Shown here: piece by piece, positions 35,401-47,500 of the stretch
Numbering within the stretch: the stretch's first letter is position 1
How the letters are laid out: the number at the start of each line of letters is the position of its first letter
Assembly (NCBI GenBank): GCA_028673005.1
Contig: CM054113.1
Span: 209,551,504 to 209,615,503 of the forward strand
Direction: 5' to 3'
Origin: Tanypteryx hageni
Lineage: Eukaryota; Arthropoda; Insecta; Odonata; Petaluridae
DNA: 64,000 nucleotides
Notes under the pieces: generated by a model
Databases searched by the model: none
Seen by the model: only the letters and a program-made list of their open reading frames with translations
What the model was told of the DNA's origin: nothing
Position numbers and translations under genes: made by a program

Positions 35401-38400
35401 CGAGATCAATTTCACAAAAACAGCAAAAGAGAGTTAAGGAGTTTATCATTTCAAATTTTTCAATGTTCTTTGCTATTTTAAAGATGTTTTTACTTCTGCA
35501 AGGAGAAAAGCGTTCATTCTTCGTCAATATGTTGTAAACATAGCCAAATAGATGAAATAATTGACTGGGTCGCAGGTTAAATATTTTTCATAAAGCTTTC
35601 CTTCTCAAGTTGTCAGTTCAGTTCAAAATCACTTTATTATCTTGTTTAATTATGCATTGCAATATTAGATCTGTACAATGTATTCTAAGTTTATAAACGC
35701 TAAACTTAAATAGAGTTCGTCTCTTTCCGGCTAGATTTTTGTGGCACAATGTTGCATTTTCGGTTTGTTATCATACGTTTTAGAAAGAATATAGCTTTAA
35801 AGCTTGACTTAGCCTTTCAGAAGGATACAAGTCGAAAGAGTCTATGGATTAGGTTTCACGAACAATGCAAACAAAGAAATAAAATTGTGGGAATAGATTG
35901 TTCGGTAAAGCTCTGCAGTTGTTTTCCTCAGAACGATCGAAGATAACAGTAAAACTCTCAAATATAGTCGGAAATTTTTTATTTAGTGTTCTATCCCCTG
36001 GCATTCGCCATAACATTTTACGTTCACGAAGATAACCTGTGCCATTTTCTTTTTCTTCTAACCCATTAACATAAGATAATGATGCCAAGTTATTGGGTCG
36101 CTTTTTTTTAAACCCCTATTTAAGAAAAAATGCGAGATTTAGCCCAAATGGTTCAAAATGACGCCGTCCATTTTTCTTTTTGCCTTTTGTAGTTTTGAAA
36201 GAAACCAGCCTAGTATTTGCAGATGACGCGCGCGATACATATTTTGGGTTCTTTTTATTAAAAGTGGGATCGTTAAGTGATTTTTATCTGCAAGGTCATC
36301 ACTTTTCAAGACCTCCACCATTTCTATTAGGAGAACTCAAAAAAGAAACTATTTTGAATGACAATTATGGGTTCTTTTCAACGGATTGGCTATGTAGCGG
36401 AATAAAAGTACCTTGCAAGCCACTAGAAGCGTTTGGCATAGGTTTGCCGGAAAATATCATTCTTTCGTTTGCGATCATGTATATCACGAAGCATCCTTAT
36501 AATCGCGTTTCATTCATTTAAATACTTGCCAGTTTATTATTTGTTTATGCTTGAATATTTAATGCTATCAATTCTTCAGTCGCATGGGTCTATTTTTTGC
36601 TATCTGGCAGTGGCGGGACGTGCGTGACAGCTTGTCCCGTTGCACGATGGGGCAGCTAAACCTCTCTACTCCGTGTTAATTTCGCCGTTATTGGGTGAAG
36701 CTGATGAAACCCCGGGCGCAAAATCCCAGCTACTGGTATCTCGACTCTCTTAACCTCTGCCCACGCTCGAGTTCACTTGAGTCAATTTAGTCCGCCCTGC
36801 GGTAAAATAGCCCACCCGCACATTTAGGCCCGGAACGTGATTTCCGTACTGTGCTAAAAGACGCCATTTCAATAATAAACAGTAAAACATATGAAACCAT
36901 AGTGTGGAATAGGATTCCTACTATCAAGCCGTATTAATGCAGAACACACTGTTGTTTGCAGCTCAAAATTTTACTACATGCAATATGCTGTTGTTTTCTA
37001 TGACTTTTGCTTGTGGTTTTAAGAAATCGTTATGCGCGCTGATTAGCGTTTATCATTTGATAGGCTAATATATTTTCAAAAATTTTATCAAATTTCGTTT
37101 TAGTTTTTTACATGTGCTTATCATAAGAATCGCAGGGACGGTTTCTTACTTGCATCACTTTAAAAAGTGTTCATTTTTTCCGCTGCATAAGGTCGAAAGC
37201 ATCTTCGATCACGTTTTAAGCGTTTCATTCTGTAAAAATGTTATTGTGTATTTATGTTGAGACAGAAAATCGCCTTCACGTTTTAATAGATCATTATTCT
37301 ACGACTCAGCCACCAAAATCTTCCGATTTGTAGCTGATCCTCTCGTCTTGATATTACCGCTGTACTTGCAGATTTCAGAATCCACCAAACCCCATGGCGT
37401 GCGTTTTCGTTCGATTCGTGAAAACCCTCTTCACCTCAGAACTGTCATATTATTGAGTTTTTTCGCGTTTTAACTGTTTGTCGGAACGAATTAATTTTAT
37501 TTAATTTAAAAAATAAGATTTAGCGCTTTTTGCATTATTAATTGATTAATTATCGCAGAATATCACTGCGTAATTTGGTATAGAATATTCGATGAGTGCG
37601 TCAAAGCCTTTTCGATTAAATTAACATTTCTTATCCGTTTTCTTATTGCGGAGGCAGGTGACTGATCAAAGTATATAGTTCAGTAAAAACAAATCAATTG
37701 AATCATATTCTCAATTACGAAAGCATTTTCAAGTGTTGGAAAGTTCTATTGCTGAATTAAGTATGAACATTTTATCAAATTATTATCCTAGTATCTTATA
37801 TGCTCGAAAAATTCAATTTATCCTAAATTACTACTACGTTAATTATGCAAATAAGCAGTTACGAGTACAAAGGAGAATCTCATCAAATCAAAGTACGCAT
37901 GAATTAGATTAGCATCGTCAGAATTAGGCCCTTGTTATATGTCCCACCTCTGCAAAATTCGTCTATGCCATTAATTGATAATAAGTTCTTTTAGACATAT
38001 TTGGTTTCTGGAAATACAAAGTTCTTTCTTTTTTCAATATTTGGTTCTGTTTCGAGGCTTATTATTTTTAGCAATCTTGCTTTAATGCTATCTCGGTACT
38101 CCTTATATGGTGTACATATTTATTACTTAATATAAATACATATCAAGAACCTTCTATAGCTGGCGTGTCCTATATCTCAATTGTATTACATTTGCTAGGA
38201 CATTGGACAAATAAAACTATTGTTATTACTATATGCGAATACAGAACAATTTCCTTTAGTTCTCAAATGTATGCAATCAGTCCGTAAAGCCATCACCCCA
38301 CTTTTACCATGCTCGTGTCAACTGGAAGTGACTCGAACTTTGCAGGAAATTCTTATTCTCCCACTTCATTAAGCCGGGTCGTTAGGTAAACCAAGATTGT

Positions 38401-38860
38401 AGCGTCCACCAAATTGGTAATTATCGGCCACTGGGGGATTTCGAAGGACAAATTTGTCGGTCGATGAGATTCGAAGCGGGACGTCGAAGGGGGGAGCCAA
38501 TGTTTATCTTCTGATTTCCCCTCCGGCGGGAATGGACTCGTCGGGAGCGGAAGCAGTTGAAGGAAGCCACGGGAATCTCTCCTGACCCGAAGGTTTAATA
38601 CGATTACGGAGGCATCCAAGAGGGAGGGAGAGGTGGGGTGGAGGAGATGGGAGAGATAGGGGGAGGGAGCGAGTGCACGGGGATGAGATAAACGTTGGCG
38701 GGCGTGCCTTGGCCCCGCTATGATAAAGCACGTGTACGAGGTTAGTTTTAAGGTGGGGAGTGGAGGGTGCGGCTCTTTACCGCCTCCCACATCAACTTCT
38801 CTCTCTCTACCCCTCAAATCGCTTCTTCTTGCTTCCTCCATTTTTCCTCTCTCCTTTCTC
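29429..38860. other. AT-rich sequence, no gene recognised
   Basis: Over 9 kb I found no domain-bearing frame, RNA gene or paired transposon ends. Small CpG-richer patches occur at 32.2-32.6, 34.2-34.6, 36.6-36.85 and 38.35-38.85 kb, the last partly purine-rich. Near 38190-38235 the string GGACATTGGACAAATAAAAC followed by TATTGTTATT resembles the 3' tail of a LINE or SINE, but the body is not recognisable. Confidence 0.35.
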
Positions 38861-39020
38861 CATCATTCTATATAGACGTTCCTTACAGAGGAGGAGGAGG
38901 ATATAACATACTAGTAGTTGGTGCTTGCATACTGCAAGCATTTGATATCACCTTGAAAAAACATTCATTTTTCAGACAGACATTTCATCATTACAAATAT
39001 TCTTTTAATTCTAAAGATTT

Positions 39021-39640
39021 CAACTCCGCAGCGATTTTCGTTTTTCCCACATGTAAAAATAATAGTTAAAAAAAATCCCCAAATGTTGCAATTTTAAATA
39101 TTTTACACTTGCTCCATTATGGGGTACTAATGCTACACATTTTAGCCACATTTTAAAGTTGTAGCATTTCTAGAAGAAAAATAATATGTTTCTAATTGTT
39201 TAAATTTAAATAAATTTTAACGGCCGCCGCAATTCATATATGGTAAAATTGAAATGTTTATTTGTGCAAATTTGCTACTTTGTAAAGAATTTGAAAATTT
39301 CAGCTTCCTAGCTCAGACTGTAGTACCTAAACAGTTATCCATTTGTTTAAACTTTAAGAATTTTTAACTGCCAAACAAACTAAAATATCAAAATTTGTAT
39401 AATCCCTATTTCGTTTTTTTAGGAATTCTACTTACAAAAAAATTTCAACTTCGTAGCACATGCGGAAATACATAAACCATGAAAATTTGTTTAAACAATT
39501 GCGAATTTTTAGCGGCCGCATTGTTGCACTTTTTCAAGATTTTCGTTTTTTCTAGTCGTTTTTCACAAAATCCTACCTATGAAAAAAATTTCGAATCTCC
39601 AGCTCATCTGGAAGTGCCTAAACATTAGTATCCTCCTATA
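39021..39640 (+). repeat. About 145-bp degenerate tandem modules inside the repeat
   Basis: Within the full unit a motif recurs at 39021 (CAACTCCGCAGC), 39156 (AAGTTGTAGCATTTC), 39301 (CAGCTTCCTAGCTCAGACTG), 39446 (CAACTTCGTAGCACATGCGG) and 39592 (CGAATCTCCAGCTCATCTGG), that is every 135-146 bases. It is usually followed 10-15 bases later by a CCTAAAC-like string. The unit thus looks built from diverged tandem copies of a roughly 145-bp monomer. Confidence 0.65.
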
Positions 39641-40616
39641 TGTTATATATCATTATATATAGACGTTCCTTACAGAGGAGGAGGATATAACATACTAGTA
39701 GAAGGTGCTTGCATACTGCAAGCAATTCATCTCACCTTGAAAAAACATTAATTTTTCAGACAGATATTTCATCATAACAAATATTCTATTAATTCTAAAG
39801 ATTTCACCTCTGCAGCGATTTTCGTTTTTCCTACATGTAAAAATAATAGTTTAAACAATCCCCAAATGTTGCAATTTTAAACATTTTACACTTTGTCCAT
39901 TATGGGGTACTAATGCTACACATTTCAGCCAAATTTTGAAGTTGTAGCACTTCTAGAAGTAAAGTAATATTTTTCTAATTGTTTAAATTTTAAACATTTT
40001 TAACGGTTGCCGCAATATATATGTGGAGAGATTGAAATGTTTATTTGTGCAAATGCACTGTTCTGTAAATAATTTGAAAATTGCAGCTTCCTAGCTCATC
40101 CCGTAGTACCTAAAAAATTATTAAACTTTAATGTTCAAATGGGGTTAAAACAACCCCTAAAATTTACAATTTTAAAATTTTAGATTTTTATAGTTGGTTA
40201 TGAGAAAAGTTCTTTAATCTTGCAAAATTTCAGCTTCCTAAACTTATTAGATTGGTCTACACACTGAATTGCGTTTTCCCATGCTAACTTATGGGAGATA
40301 TTCCGGGGTCTCTGGAGTCGAACCCAAGACACTGCAAGCAAAAGTGACAATAATTCCAAATAGATATTGCGGCCATCTAGCAACACTGAAAATTTCATTT
40401 TTCTAGCTTACCGGAAAGTGCTTATAATTAATTTACAAAAATGGCGCAATGCTTTTCTTATGGGAAAAAACACAACTTTCGGAATTTCTGGAGTCGAACT
40501 CATGTCACTTAGGTAAGAAGTCTAATTTTATCTGAGGGTTTCTCCATCATATCTACAAAAGCTTAGACTTTCAGCTCTCTAGCTCTTGTAGTTTGGGCTG
40601 GACATTAGTGTCCTCC

Positions 40617-40660
40617 TATCATTATATATCGACGACTCTTACAGAGGAGGATATAACATA
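40617..40660. repeat. Recurring junction motif of the array
   Basis: TATATCGACGACTCTTACAG followed by AGGAGGATATAACAT occurs here. Variants occur at 38870-38915 and 39650-39700 (GACGTTCCTTACAG form), at 41385-41425 and, inverted, at 41680-41730. Every boundary between repeat copies carries it, so it belongs to the element rather than to the host. Confidence 0.75.
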
Positions 40661-42464
40661 TAGGAGGATACTAATGTTTAGGCACTTCCAGGAGTGCTGG
40701 AGATTCGAAATTTTTTTCATAGATAGGATTTTGTGCAAAACCGACTAGAAAAAACGAAAATCTTGAAAAAGTGCAACAATGCGGCCGCTAAAAATTCGCA
40801 ATTGTTTAAACAAATTTTCATGGTTTATGTATTTCCGCATGTGCCACGGAGTTGAAATTTTTTTATATGTAGAATTCCTAAAAAAACGAAATAGGGATTA
40901 TACAAATTTCGATATTTTAATTTGTTTGGCAGTTAAAAATTCTTAAAGTTTAAACAAATGGATAACTGTTTAGGTACTACGAAATAAGCTAGGAAGCTGA
41001 AATTTTCAAATTATTTAGAGAATAGTAAATTTGCACAAATAAACATTTCAATTTTACCATATATGAATTGTTAAAAATTATTTAAATTTAAACAATTAGA
41101 AAAATATTATTATACTTCTAGAAAATCTACAACTTTAAAATTTGGCTAGAATATGTAGCATTAATACCCCATAATGTAGAAAATAAAAAAATTTTAAAAT
41201 TGCAACATTTGGGGATTTTTTTAATCTATTATTTTTACATGTGGGAAAAACAAAAATCGCTGCGACGTTGAAATCTTTAGAATTAAAAGAATATTTGTAA
41301 TGATAAAATGTCTGTCTGAAAAATGAGTGTTTTTTCAGGGTGAGATGAAATGCTTGCAGTATGCAAGCACCAACTACTAGTTTATTATATATCGACGACT
41401 CTTACAGAGGAGGAGGATATAACACACAACTTTAAAATTTGGCTAAAATGTGTAGCATCAGTACCCCATAATGAAGAAAGTGTGAAATTTTTAAAATTGC
41501 AACATTTGGGGATTGTTTAAAACTATTATTTTTACATGTGGGAAAAACGAAAATCGCTGCGGAGGTGAAATATTTAGAATTAAAAATATATGTGTAATGA
41601 TGAAATATGAATAATGAATGTTTTTTTATGTTGATATGAAATGCTTGCAGTATGCAAGCACCAACTACTAGTATGTTATATATATGTTATATCCTCCTCT
41701 GTAAGAGTCGTCGATATATAATGATAACAGGAGGATACTAATGTTTAGGCACTTCCAGATGTGCTGGAGATTCGAAATTTTTTCTTAGGTAGGATTTTGT
41801 GCAAAACCGACTAGAAAAAACGAAAATCTTGAAAAAGTGCAACAATGCGGCCGCTAAAAATTCGCAATTGTTTAAACAAATTTTCATGGTTTATGTATTT
41901 CCGCATGTGCCACGGAGTTGAACTTTTTTTATAGGTAGACTTTCTAAAAAAAACGAAATAGGGATTATACAAATTTCGATATTTTAATTTGTTTGTCAGT
42001 TAAAAATTCTTAAGTTTAAACAAATAGATAACTGTTTAGGTACTATGGGATGAGCTAGGAAGCTGAAATTTTCAAATTATTTACTAGGTAGTAAATTTGC
42101 ACAAATAAACATTTCAACTTTACCATATATGAATTGCGGCGGCCGTTAAAAATTATTTAATTTTAAACAATTAGAAAAATATTATTTTGCTTCTAGAAGT
42201 GCTACAACTTTAAAAGTTGGCTAAAATGTGTAGCATCAGTACCCCATAATGAAGATAGTGTAAAATTTTTAAAATTGAAAAATTTGAGGATTGTTTTAAA
42301 CTATTATTTTTATATGTAGGAAAAACGAAAATCGCTGCGGTAGTGAAATGTTTAGAATTAAAAGAATATTTGTGATGATGAAATGTCTTTCTGAAAAATG
42401 AATGTTTTTTCAAGGTGAGATGAAATGCTTGCAGTATGCAAGCGCCAACTACTAGTTCTCTATA

Positions 42465-42720
42465 TCCATCTTTCCTCACTCACACTTCCCCCTTTCTTCT
42501 TTCCCCTCCCCTCTCCCTCCATCCCCTCTCCCTCCCTCCCCTCTCCTTCCCCTCTCCTTCCCACCCCTTCCCTCTCCCTCCCTCCCCTCCCCCTCCCCTC
42601 TCCCTTCCCTCTATCTCCCTCCCCCTCCCCTATCCCTCTCTCTCCTCCCATCTCTTTCCCTCCCTTTCCCTCCCCTCCCCTCTATCCTCTCTCCCTCCAT
42701 CCCAGGGGTATGAAACTCTA
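42465..42720. repeat. Pyrimidine tract adjoining the nested array
   Basis: About 250 bases of CCCTCTCCCTCCCT-like sequence start a few bases after the right end of the array. A second short CT run is at 42785-42850. The 166- and 104-residue frames crossing it are compositional artefacts. Confidence 0.85.
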
Positions 42721-44202
42721 TTCCCAGGTTTTACACGTAGTTCACTATGATGATACGGGGTCCACCAAATGCGCTGCAGTCACAACCAGCTCTCTCTCTC
42801 TCCCCCTCTATTTCTCTCTCTTTCTCCTTCTATTTCTCTCTCTCTCTACCACATCACTACAGCCCTACAGCGCCACGCGATTATTGTGCATCATAACGGA
42901 ACAGCGGCCATTTTGCTTGATATAAGTTCGCCATCGCTTATTCAGCGGTTGACAGTTACTCTGATTTTGTCAAGTAGATATATAGTAGATATGCATTCAT
43001 CACTGTTTAAGAAAACATTTTGCTGATATTGCACTCATACTAATGATGTACATACATCCAACGCAGCAAAGATCTTCGCCGATTCAAGCGTGAATTTAAT
43101 CCTATAGGGCTGTAGTAGGATGAATCTTATGATTGTCCTCGGAAATTCTCGCATCTATTTCGAACGCCTTTTCTCTATAAAAATGACCTATTTCTTTAAA
43201 ATATTTTCTCTGAACGCTCTAGATGCGTTGAAAGAGTTTGATACTTTTCCGTGAGTTTTCAAATAAATAAAGGGAACAAAATGAAGTTTTTGGTTTGGAG
43301 AGTAACTGATAAATAAACCGCAGCCTTTGCAGCGAAAATGAATTTCGCATTAAAAGCGTATCTGATTGCATAGTACATAGCCAGAACGATTCGCTGAATT
43401 TGCTTACATTTGCCGTTAATAAATGCGTGTGAAAATACAAAACGCGTCTAAACCGCCAAGGCCTCTAGTTATTTCCCTCAATATCCTTCAACTCGTGTTT
43501 ACCTCCCTTGTCACCATTCACTAATTTTCTCACGGGAACGTCACTTTGAATTTTGCATAGCTTACGTGGTGGACGCTTATTTTGCCTCCTCTTCTCCATA
43601 TGCGTTTTAGTGAATATTTTAATATTTTTAATATTTAATTGACGTAGAAGATTCAATGTTGATGCTTTCGTGTTATTAAATAATAAATCCCTATATACAG
43701 ATGTCATTGTGAATTGCTTTGAGTTTTTATTACTAAAACATACCTATCTATTGTCCCACGAATTACACATGACGTTAGTATATGAATTTTTAATAACTTT
43801 TATATTAATCTCACCCGCATATATTTATGGTTATATGTCGGCTTGTAGAAGGTTGATGGGTCAGCCTATAATCGGCGGTTCCGAGCTGGTCACGCCCAGA
43901 GTTGCTAACTACAATTTTTGAAAAGCACTAAAAAGCGCTAAATACGATTTAGAAAGCACCAAGAAAAGCAGGGAATAATCATCAAGTAATCGGTTAAGAA
44001 AAGTAAAATCATTACACATATCAAATGTTATTTTTAATTAAAAAAACAAAAAGTAATTTTACATTGAAATAATTTAATCAACAATTTCCAAAACTTCCCA
44101 ATCAATTTCTTCTGATGCAGATGCTTCATCTTCAGGTGCTTTATAAGTATACATTGATCCAATTTTCTTTAAAATATCATTTGGCAACTTATAATTGTAA
44201 CA

Positions 44203-45875
44203 TTATTTACCATTTCTTTTAAGTCCATACTTAACAGCTAAAACCTCTCTTAAGCTCTTTATACTTAAGCGATTGCGCAATTTTGACTTTACGATATTCA
44301 TGTAACTAAAAACTCTTTCCACATCAGCATTTGAATGTGGTAAAGTCAGCACTGTTAATGCTAATTGGGGTGGATGTTCAAATGGGTTTTCTCCAGTAGA
44401 ATCCCTGTATGATGCAACTTCAATCCAGAAGGAAATTGTATCTGTCCATTGTATATTTCTTAAATTCTTCCATTGGATATCAATGCAGGCCAGGCTTTCT
44501 GCATCCTCATTAAAAATCTTTGCAAGCTCTAAAATTTCAGTTTTAATTGGTTTCAGACATTCATTTACGCTAAAACAGTTCATTGATCGCAGCTCGCGAA
44601 AATTATTAGGAAGACGCTGTCTAATTTGCTTTATTAGTTCCTCAACAAATTTTATGCATCTGGCTCTAATCTCTCTCTCTTCTAATTCAGAAAACTTACA
44701 TTCTGAGACTTCCTTCTCAAACTGATAACCAAGGTATGGCTTTGGATCTAAAAAAATCTTTAACTGAATCAATCTCATTTAGTTTCTTTCCAGGTATTAG
44801 AATGACCGAGCTGAGTGAACGAATAAGATGCTGAAGATCATTCAATAACTTAGTGGGGTCTTGTGTTTCTGCTTCAAATTTTTTGTTTACCCTTTGCACT
44901 TCCCCAAGGATTTGCTTTAAAAATGCAAGAAGAACATAGTTTTTCTTATCACAAAACATTAAATAAAGAATTTCAGATGTATAGCACCGTTCTTCATTCC
45001 TTGCAATGTCAAAATGGGTTTTCAGCTCCTCCCACTGTTTCACAATCCTCACTACAGCAAATTCAATTGACATCCATCTTGTTCTGCTAGGCTGGATGAG
45101 CTTTAAAGGTTGATTTCCTCCATTTATAGCGGCAAAAACTTGTTTATATTTAGCCTGACGAACCGATGAATGGGAAATCCAACTGTACGTGTCCTTGATC
45201 ATGAAATCCAAATTCCTGGGCAAATACTTAGCTGTAGCATGTGACACAGCAAGTTAAAGCGAATGACAAATACATCTTATAAGTATCAGATGTGGAACTT
45301 CTTTTTGTAATGTTGCATATACTCCATTGTTTATACTTGTCATAACTGAGGCATTGTCTGTTCCTAAAGCAACCAGATTTTGCAAATCAAGGACATATTT
45401 TTTTTAAGCATTTCTTAATTGCATGGCATATTGCAACAGCAGTGCAGTCATCCAATTCAATCAAATCTAAATAAGTTACAACAATCTTCTTTTTAATCTC
45501 TGAATAATATCTAATGATAATTCCCAGTAATTTTATGACAGAAATATCATTAGATTCGTCAATTATTAAACTATATTTGTTATTTGCCAAGTCATTTTTT
45601 AACTCCTCTCGAAAATATGGTCCAAGAACATTTGTAATAATTCCAGTACATTTTGTTCGTTTAAATTTCAAATGGCAACTGTGTTTGTCTCTGGCAACTA
45701 AATGGTTCCTCAGCTTTTTTGTGTATGTCGCTCTATGTCACTTATTCTGGCAGCTATGGAACATTTACAGGAATTACAAATACACTTACTGTCATCACCT
45801 TCCACTCTTTTAAGCGAATTTTTGTACTTTGATTCCTTCATCCATTCATTTCTGTTGTGTATACTTTTTACTCAT
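44203..45875 (-). pseudogene. hAT transposase gene with frameshifts and one nonsense codon
   Basis: Read on the minus strand from a likely start at 45873-45875. The N-terminal region (45730-45830) has a BED-like zinc finger (CICNSC, then DIERH). The RNase-H-like core follows, with SLIIDESNDIS near 45545-45580 (first catalytic Asp) and GTDNAS near 45340-45360 (second). The C-terminal dimerisation region ends the gene, with HSNADVERVFSYM near 44310-44345 (catalytic Glu) and RNRLS. Breaks: frame changes at homopolymers of 6 (45715-45720), 8 (45398-45405) and 7 (44750-44756), one near 45846, and a stop at 45254-45256 where the family would have Gln. It cuts and pastes the flanking element when intact; this copy is inactive as assembled. 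Confidence 0.88.
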
Positions 45876-45929
45876 CTTTACGGTTCACAAGAAAAAGGTT
45901 AATAAAAAATCAAACTATAATATTGATAA

Positions 45930-45932
<3 letters not shown>

Positions 45933-45987
<55 letters not shown>
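45933..45987. repeat. (TA)n microsatellite
   Basis: A run of about 27 TA dinucleotides lies inside the hAT element, just upstream of the transposase start. Confidence 0.95.
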
Positions 45988-45989
<2 letters not shown>

Positions 45990-46125
45990 ATTTTGTGTTG
46001 TGTTTTACGTGTCTCTTCGACGCCCCCAGCAGCCTGCCAGCTTGGTCCTCAACTTGGTAAGTGTCCGCTGGGCTTCCCTCAACACCTTGTTGCCACCCTC
46101 ATCACTAGCTTTTCTTTTCCTTTAG

Positions 46126-46128
<3 letters not shown>

Positions 46129-46215
<87 letters not shown>

Positions 46216-46406
46216 AAAACTTCAATAACTCCAATCTCAGAGGAAAGAAAAATAGCTCGAGAGACAGAAACTTTGAATTATAGAAGTTCATTTAATGAAC
46301 ATTGTTGAGATTAGGAAAAAATATTCCCTTAGACTAATGGAAAATTCGAGTTATAGATGGTCGACATCTGGAAGTTTACCTGTGTGTGTGTATATATATA
46401 TATATT
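46129..46406. repeat. Palindrome with (TA)n(CA)n / (TG)n(TA)n ends
   Basis: The left side reads (TA)n then (CA)n then CAGTAAAACTTC. The right side is its mirror: GAAGTTTACCTG then (TG)n then (TA)n. Between them are GAATTATAG- and GAGTTATAG-like motifs reminiscent of pogo/Tigger MITE ends. It is probably a MITE with microsatellite-bearing inverted ends nested in the hAT element. The superfamily is uncertain. Confidence 0.6.
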
Positions 46407-47283
46407 ACTTGAAAGTTTCCCTTTATTTCTCAACACTGATTAAAGCGTTAAAACGCAGATGCGTCTGCCGCTCTGACTTCTGCGACTGGTTGTAACACAA
46501 TGTAACAGAATGTGAAAAAAATCAAGGAATTCAAACCGGGGAAAAACCGCGCGTAACATGTCCCCCTACTTTCCCATTCCATCGTTTTTTCCCCTCGGGT
46601 TCTTTTGGAGACCGGCACAGATTGGCGGTACCAAGCTTTTGATTTCTAATTGATTTATAGCCTTTTTATTAATAACTTTTATTACAACTTACCTATTTTT
46701 ATTTATTTATTACCTTTTTATTTTTTTAAGTGTGTCTGTTTCGAAAAGCACTAAATTTAGCCCTAATTTAAGTCAAAAAGCACTAACATAACGCGACAGC
46801 GTTAAGCGCAGAATGTTCGCACCAACACAAATGAAAAAGCACTAGATTTAGTGCGAAAAGCACTAAATTGGCAACTCTGGTCACGCCGCACATCTCCCCT
46901 TTCCCATCTCTTATTATCGAGCAAGCACCTATTTTGTTTTTAGTTTCGTTCTTATTGAACATTTCCTGAGTTTATTTCGTATAGCATTACAAATTAGTTG
47001 CAAACCTGCACCAAGTAACGCACTTGACTCCATTTCGTTTAGAAATGTCGATTCGATTCAGGTTGAACCATCAAAACAGTTTACACCTCCTACCTGGGTC
47101 GAATGATCCAAGTCGTTCGGCCCAGGTCGACCCTTTTATATACACGCGTACTTGGTTTATAGGAGTTCGCGTAGTTTTACCTTAGTATATGTATATGTTT
47201 TATGTAGAGGAACCCCAACTTCTGCGATTTCACACTGACGCGGGAGTACCAGAAACCTAACTCTCGCGTACTTTGAGACACTA

Positions 47284-47500
47284 CTGTATCGCACTAAAAG
47301 GTCAAAAATAAATTTTGATTTACTGGACTTGATTTAATATTTTTGTAAAAGTTATATGGCTTGTTAACCGTCTTACACTTTTAAGAAACCATAACTTTTA
47401 CAAAAATATTAAATCAAGTCTAGTAAAACATTCTATTTTTCGGTTTTTAAATCAAGTCTAGTAACTCAAAATTTATTTTTTAATTTTTGGTGCAATATAG
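47284..47500. mobile_element. MITE with about 50-bp inverted repeats and an internal foldback
   Basis: The left end (CTGTATCGCACTAAAAGGTC, then AAAAATAAATTTTGATTTACT and GGACTTGATTT) pairs with the right end (AAATCAAGTCTAGTAACTC to GGTGCAATATAG). A second copy of the GACTTGATTTAATATTTTTG block forms an inner hairpin at 47327-47430. No coding potential is seen; the superfamily is not assigned. Confidence 0.7.

Larger units (their letters stand above)
38866..42460. repeat. Nested array of direct and inverted copies of one repeat
   Basis: One repeat occurs in + orientation at about 38875-39645 (full) and 39655-40120 (partial). It occurs inverted at about 40655-41380 (full), 41420-41672 (partial) and 41730-42457 (full). 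The outer ends mirror each other: CTAGTAGTTGGTGCTTGCAT on the left and its reverse complement on the right. Just inside lies a short hairpin, GCTTGCA-TAC-TGCAAGC. Copies are separated by a conserved junction of about 45 bases. The stretch at 40120-40615 holds more diverged modules. No transposase frame is present. It behaves like a foldback or satellite-like element grown by nested insertion or duplication. Confidence 0.85.
43897..46879 (-). mobile_element. Full-length hAT transposon with perfect 8-bp target duplication
   Basis: The ends are CAGAGTTGCTAA (left) and, reverse-complemented, CAGAGTTGCCAA (right). Both are flanked by the identical octamer GTCACGCC (43889-43896 and 46880-46887), the classic hAT signature. 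Subterminal copies of AAAAGCACTAAA-like motifs cluster at both ends (43921-43975 and 46744-46868), as expected for transposase-binding sites. The element is 2983 bp and holds one minus-strand transposase gene, now broken, in its left and central part. Its right third contains dinucleotide repeats and a palindromic insertion-like segment. Confidence 0.92.

Noticed and set aside
40300..40335. Antisense B-box-like GAGTCGAACCC considered as a tRNA or SINE
   Set aside because: No A box or cloverleaf accompanies it, and a related GAGTCGAACTC at 40491 shows it belongs to the local repeat modules.
42210..42479. 89-residue minus-strand frame similar to one at 38767-39069
   Set aside because: The similarity is due to the shared array repeat; both are chance frames in noncoding copies.
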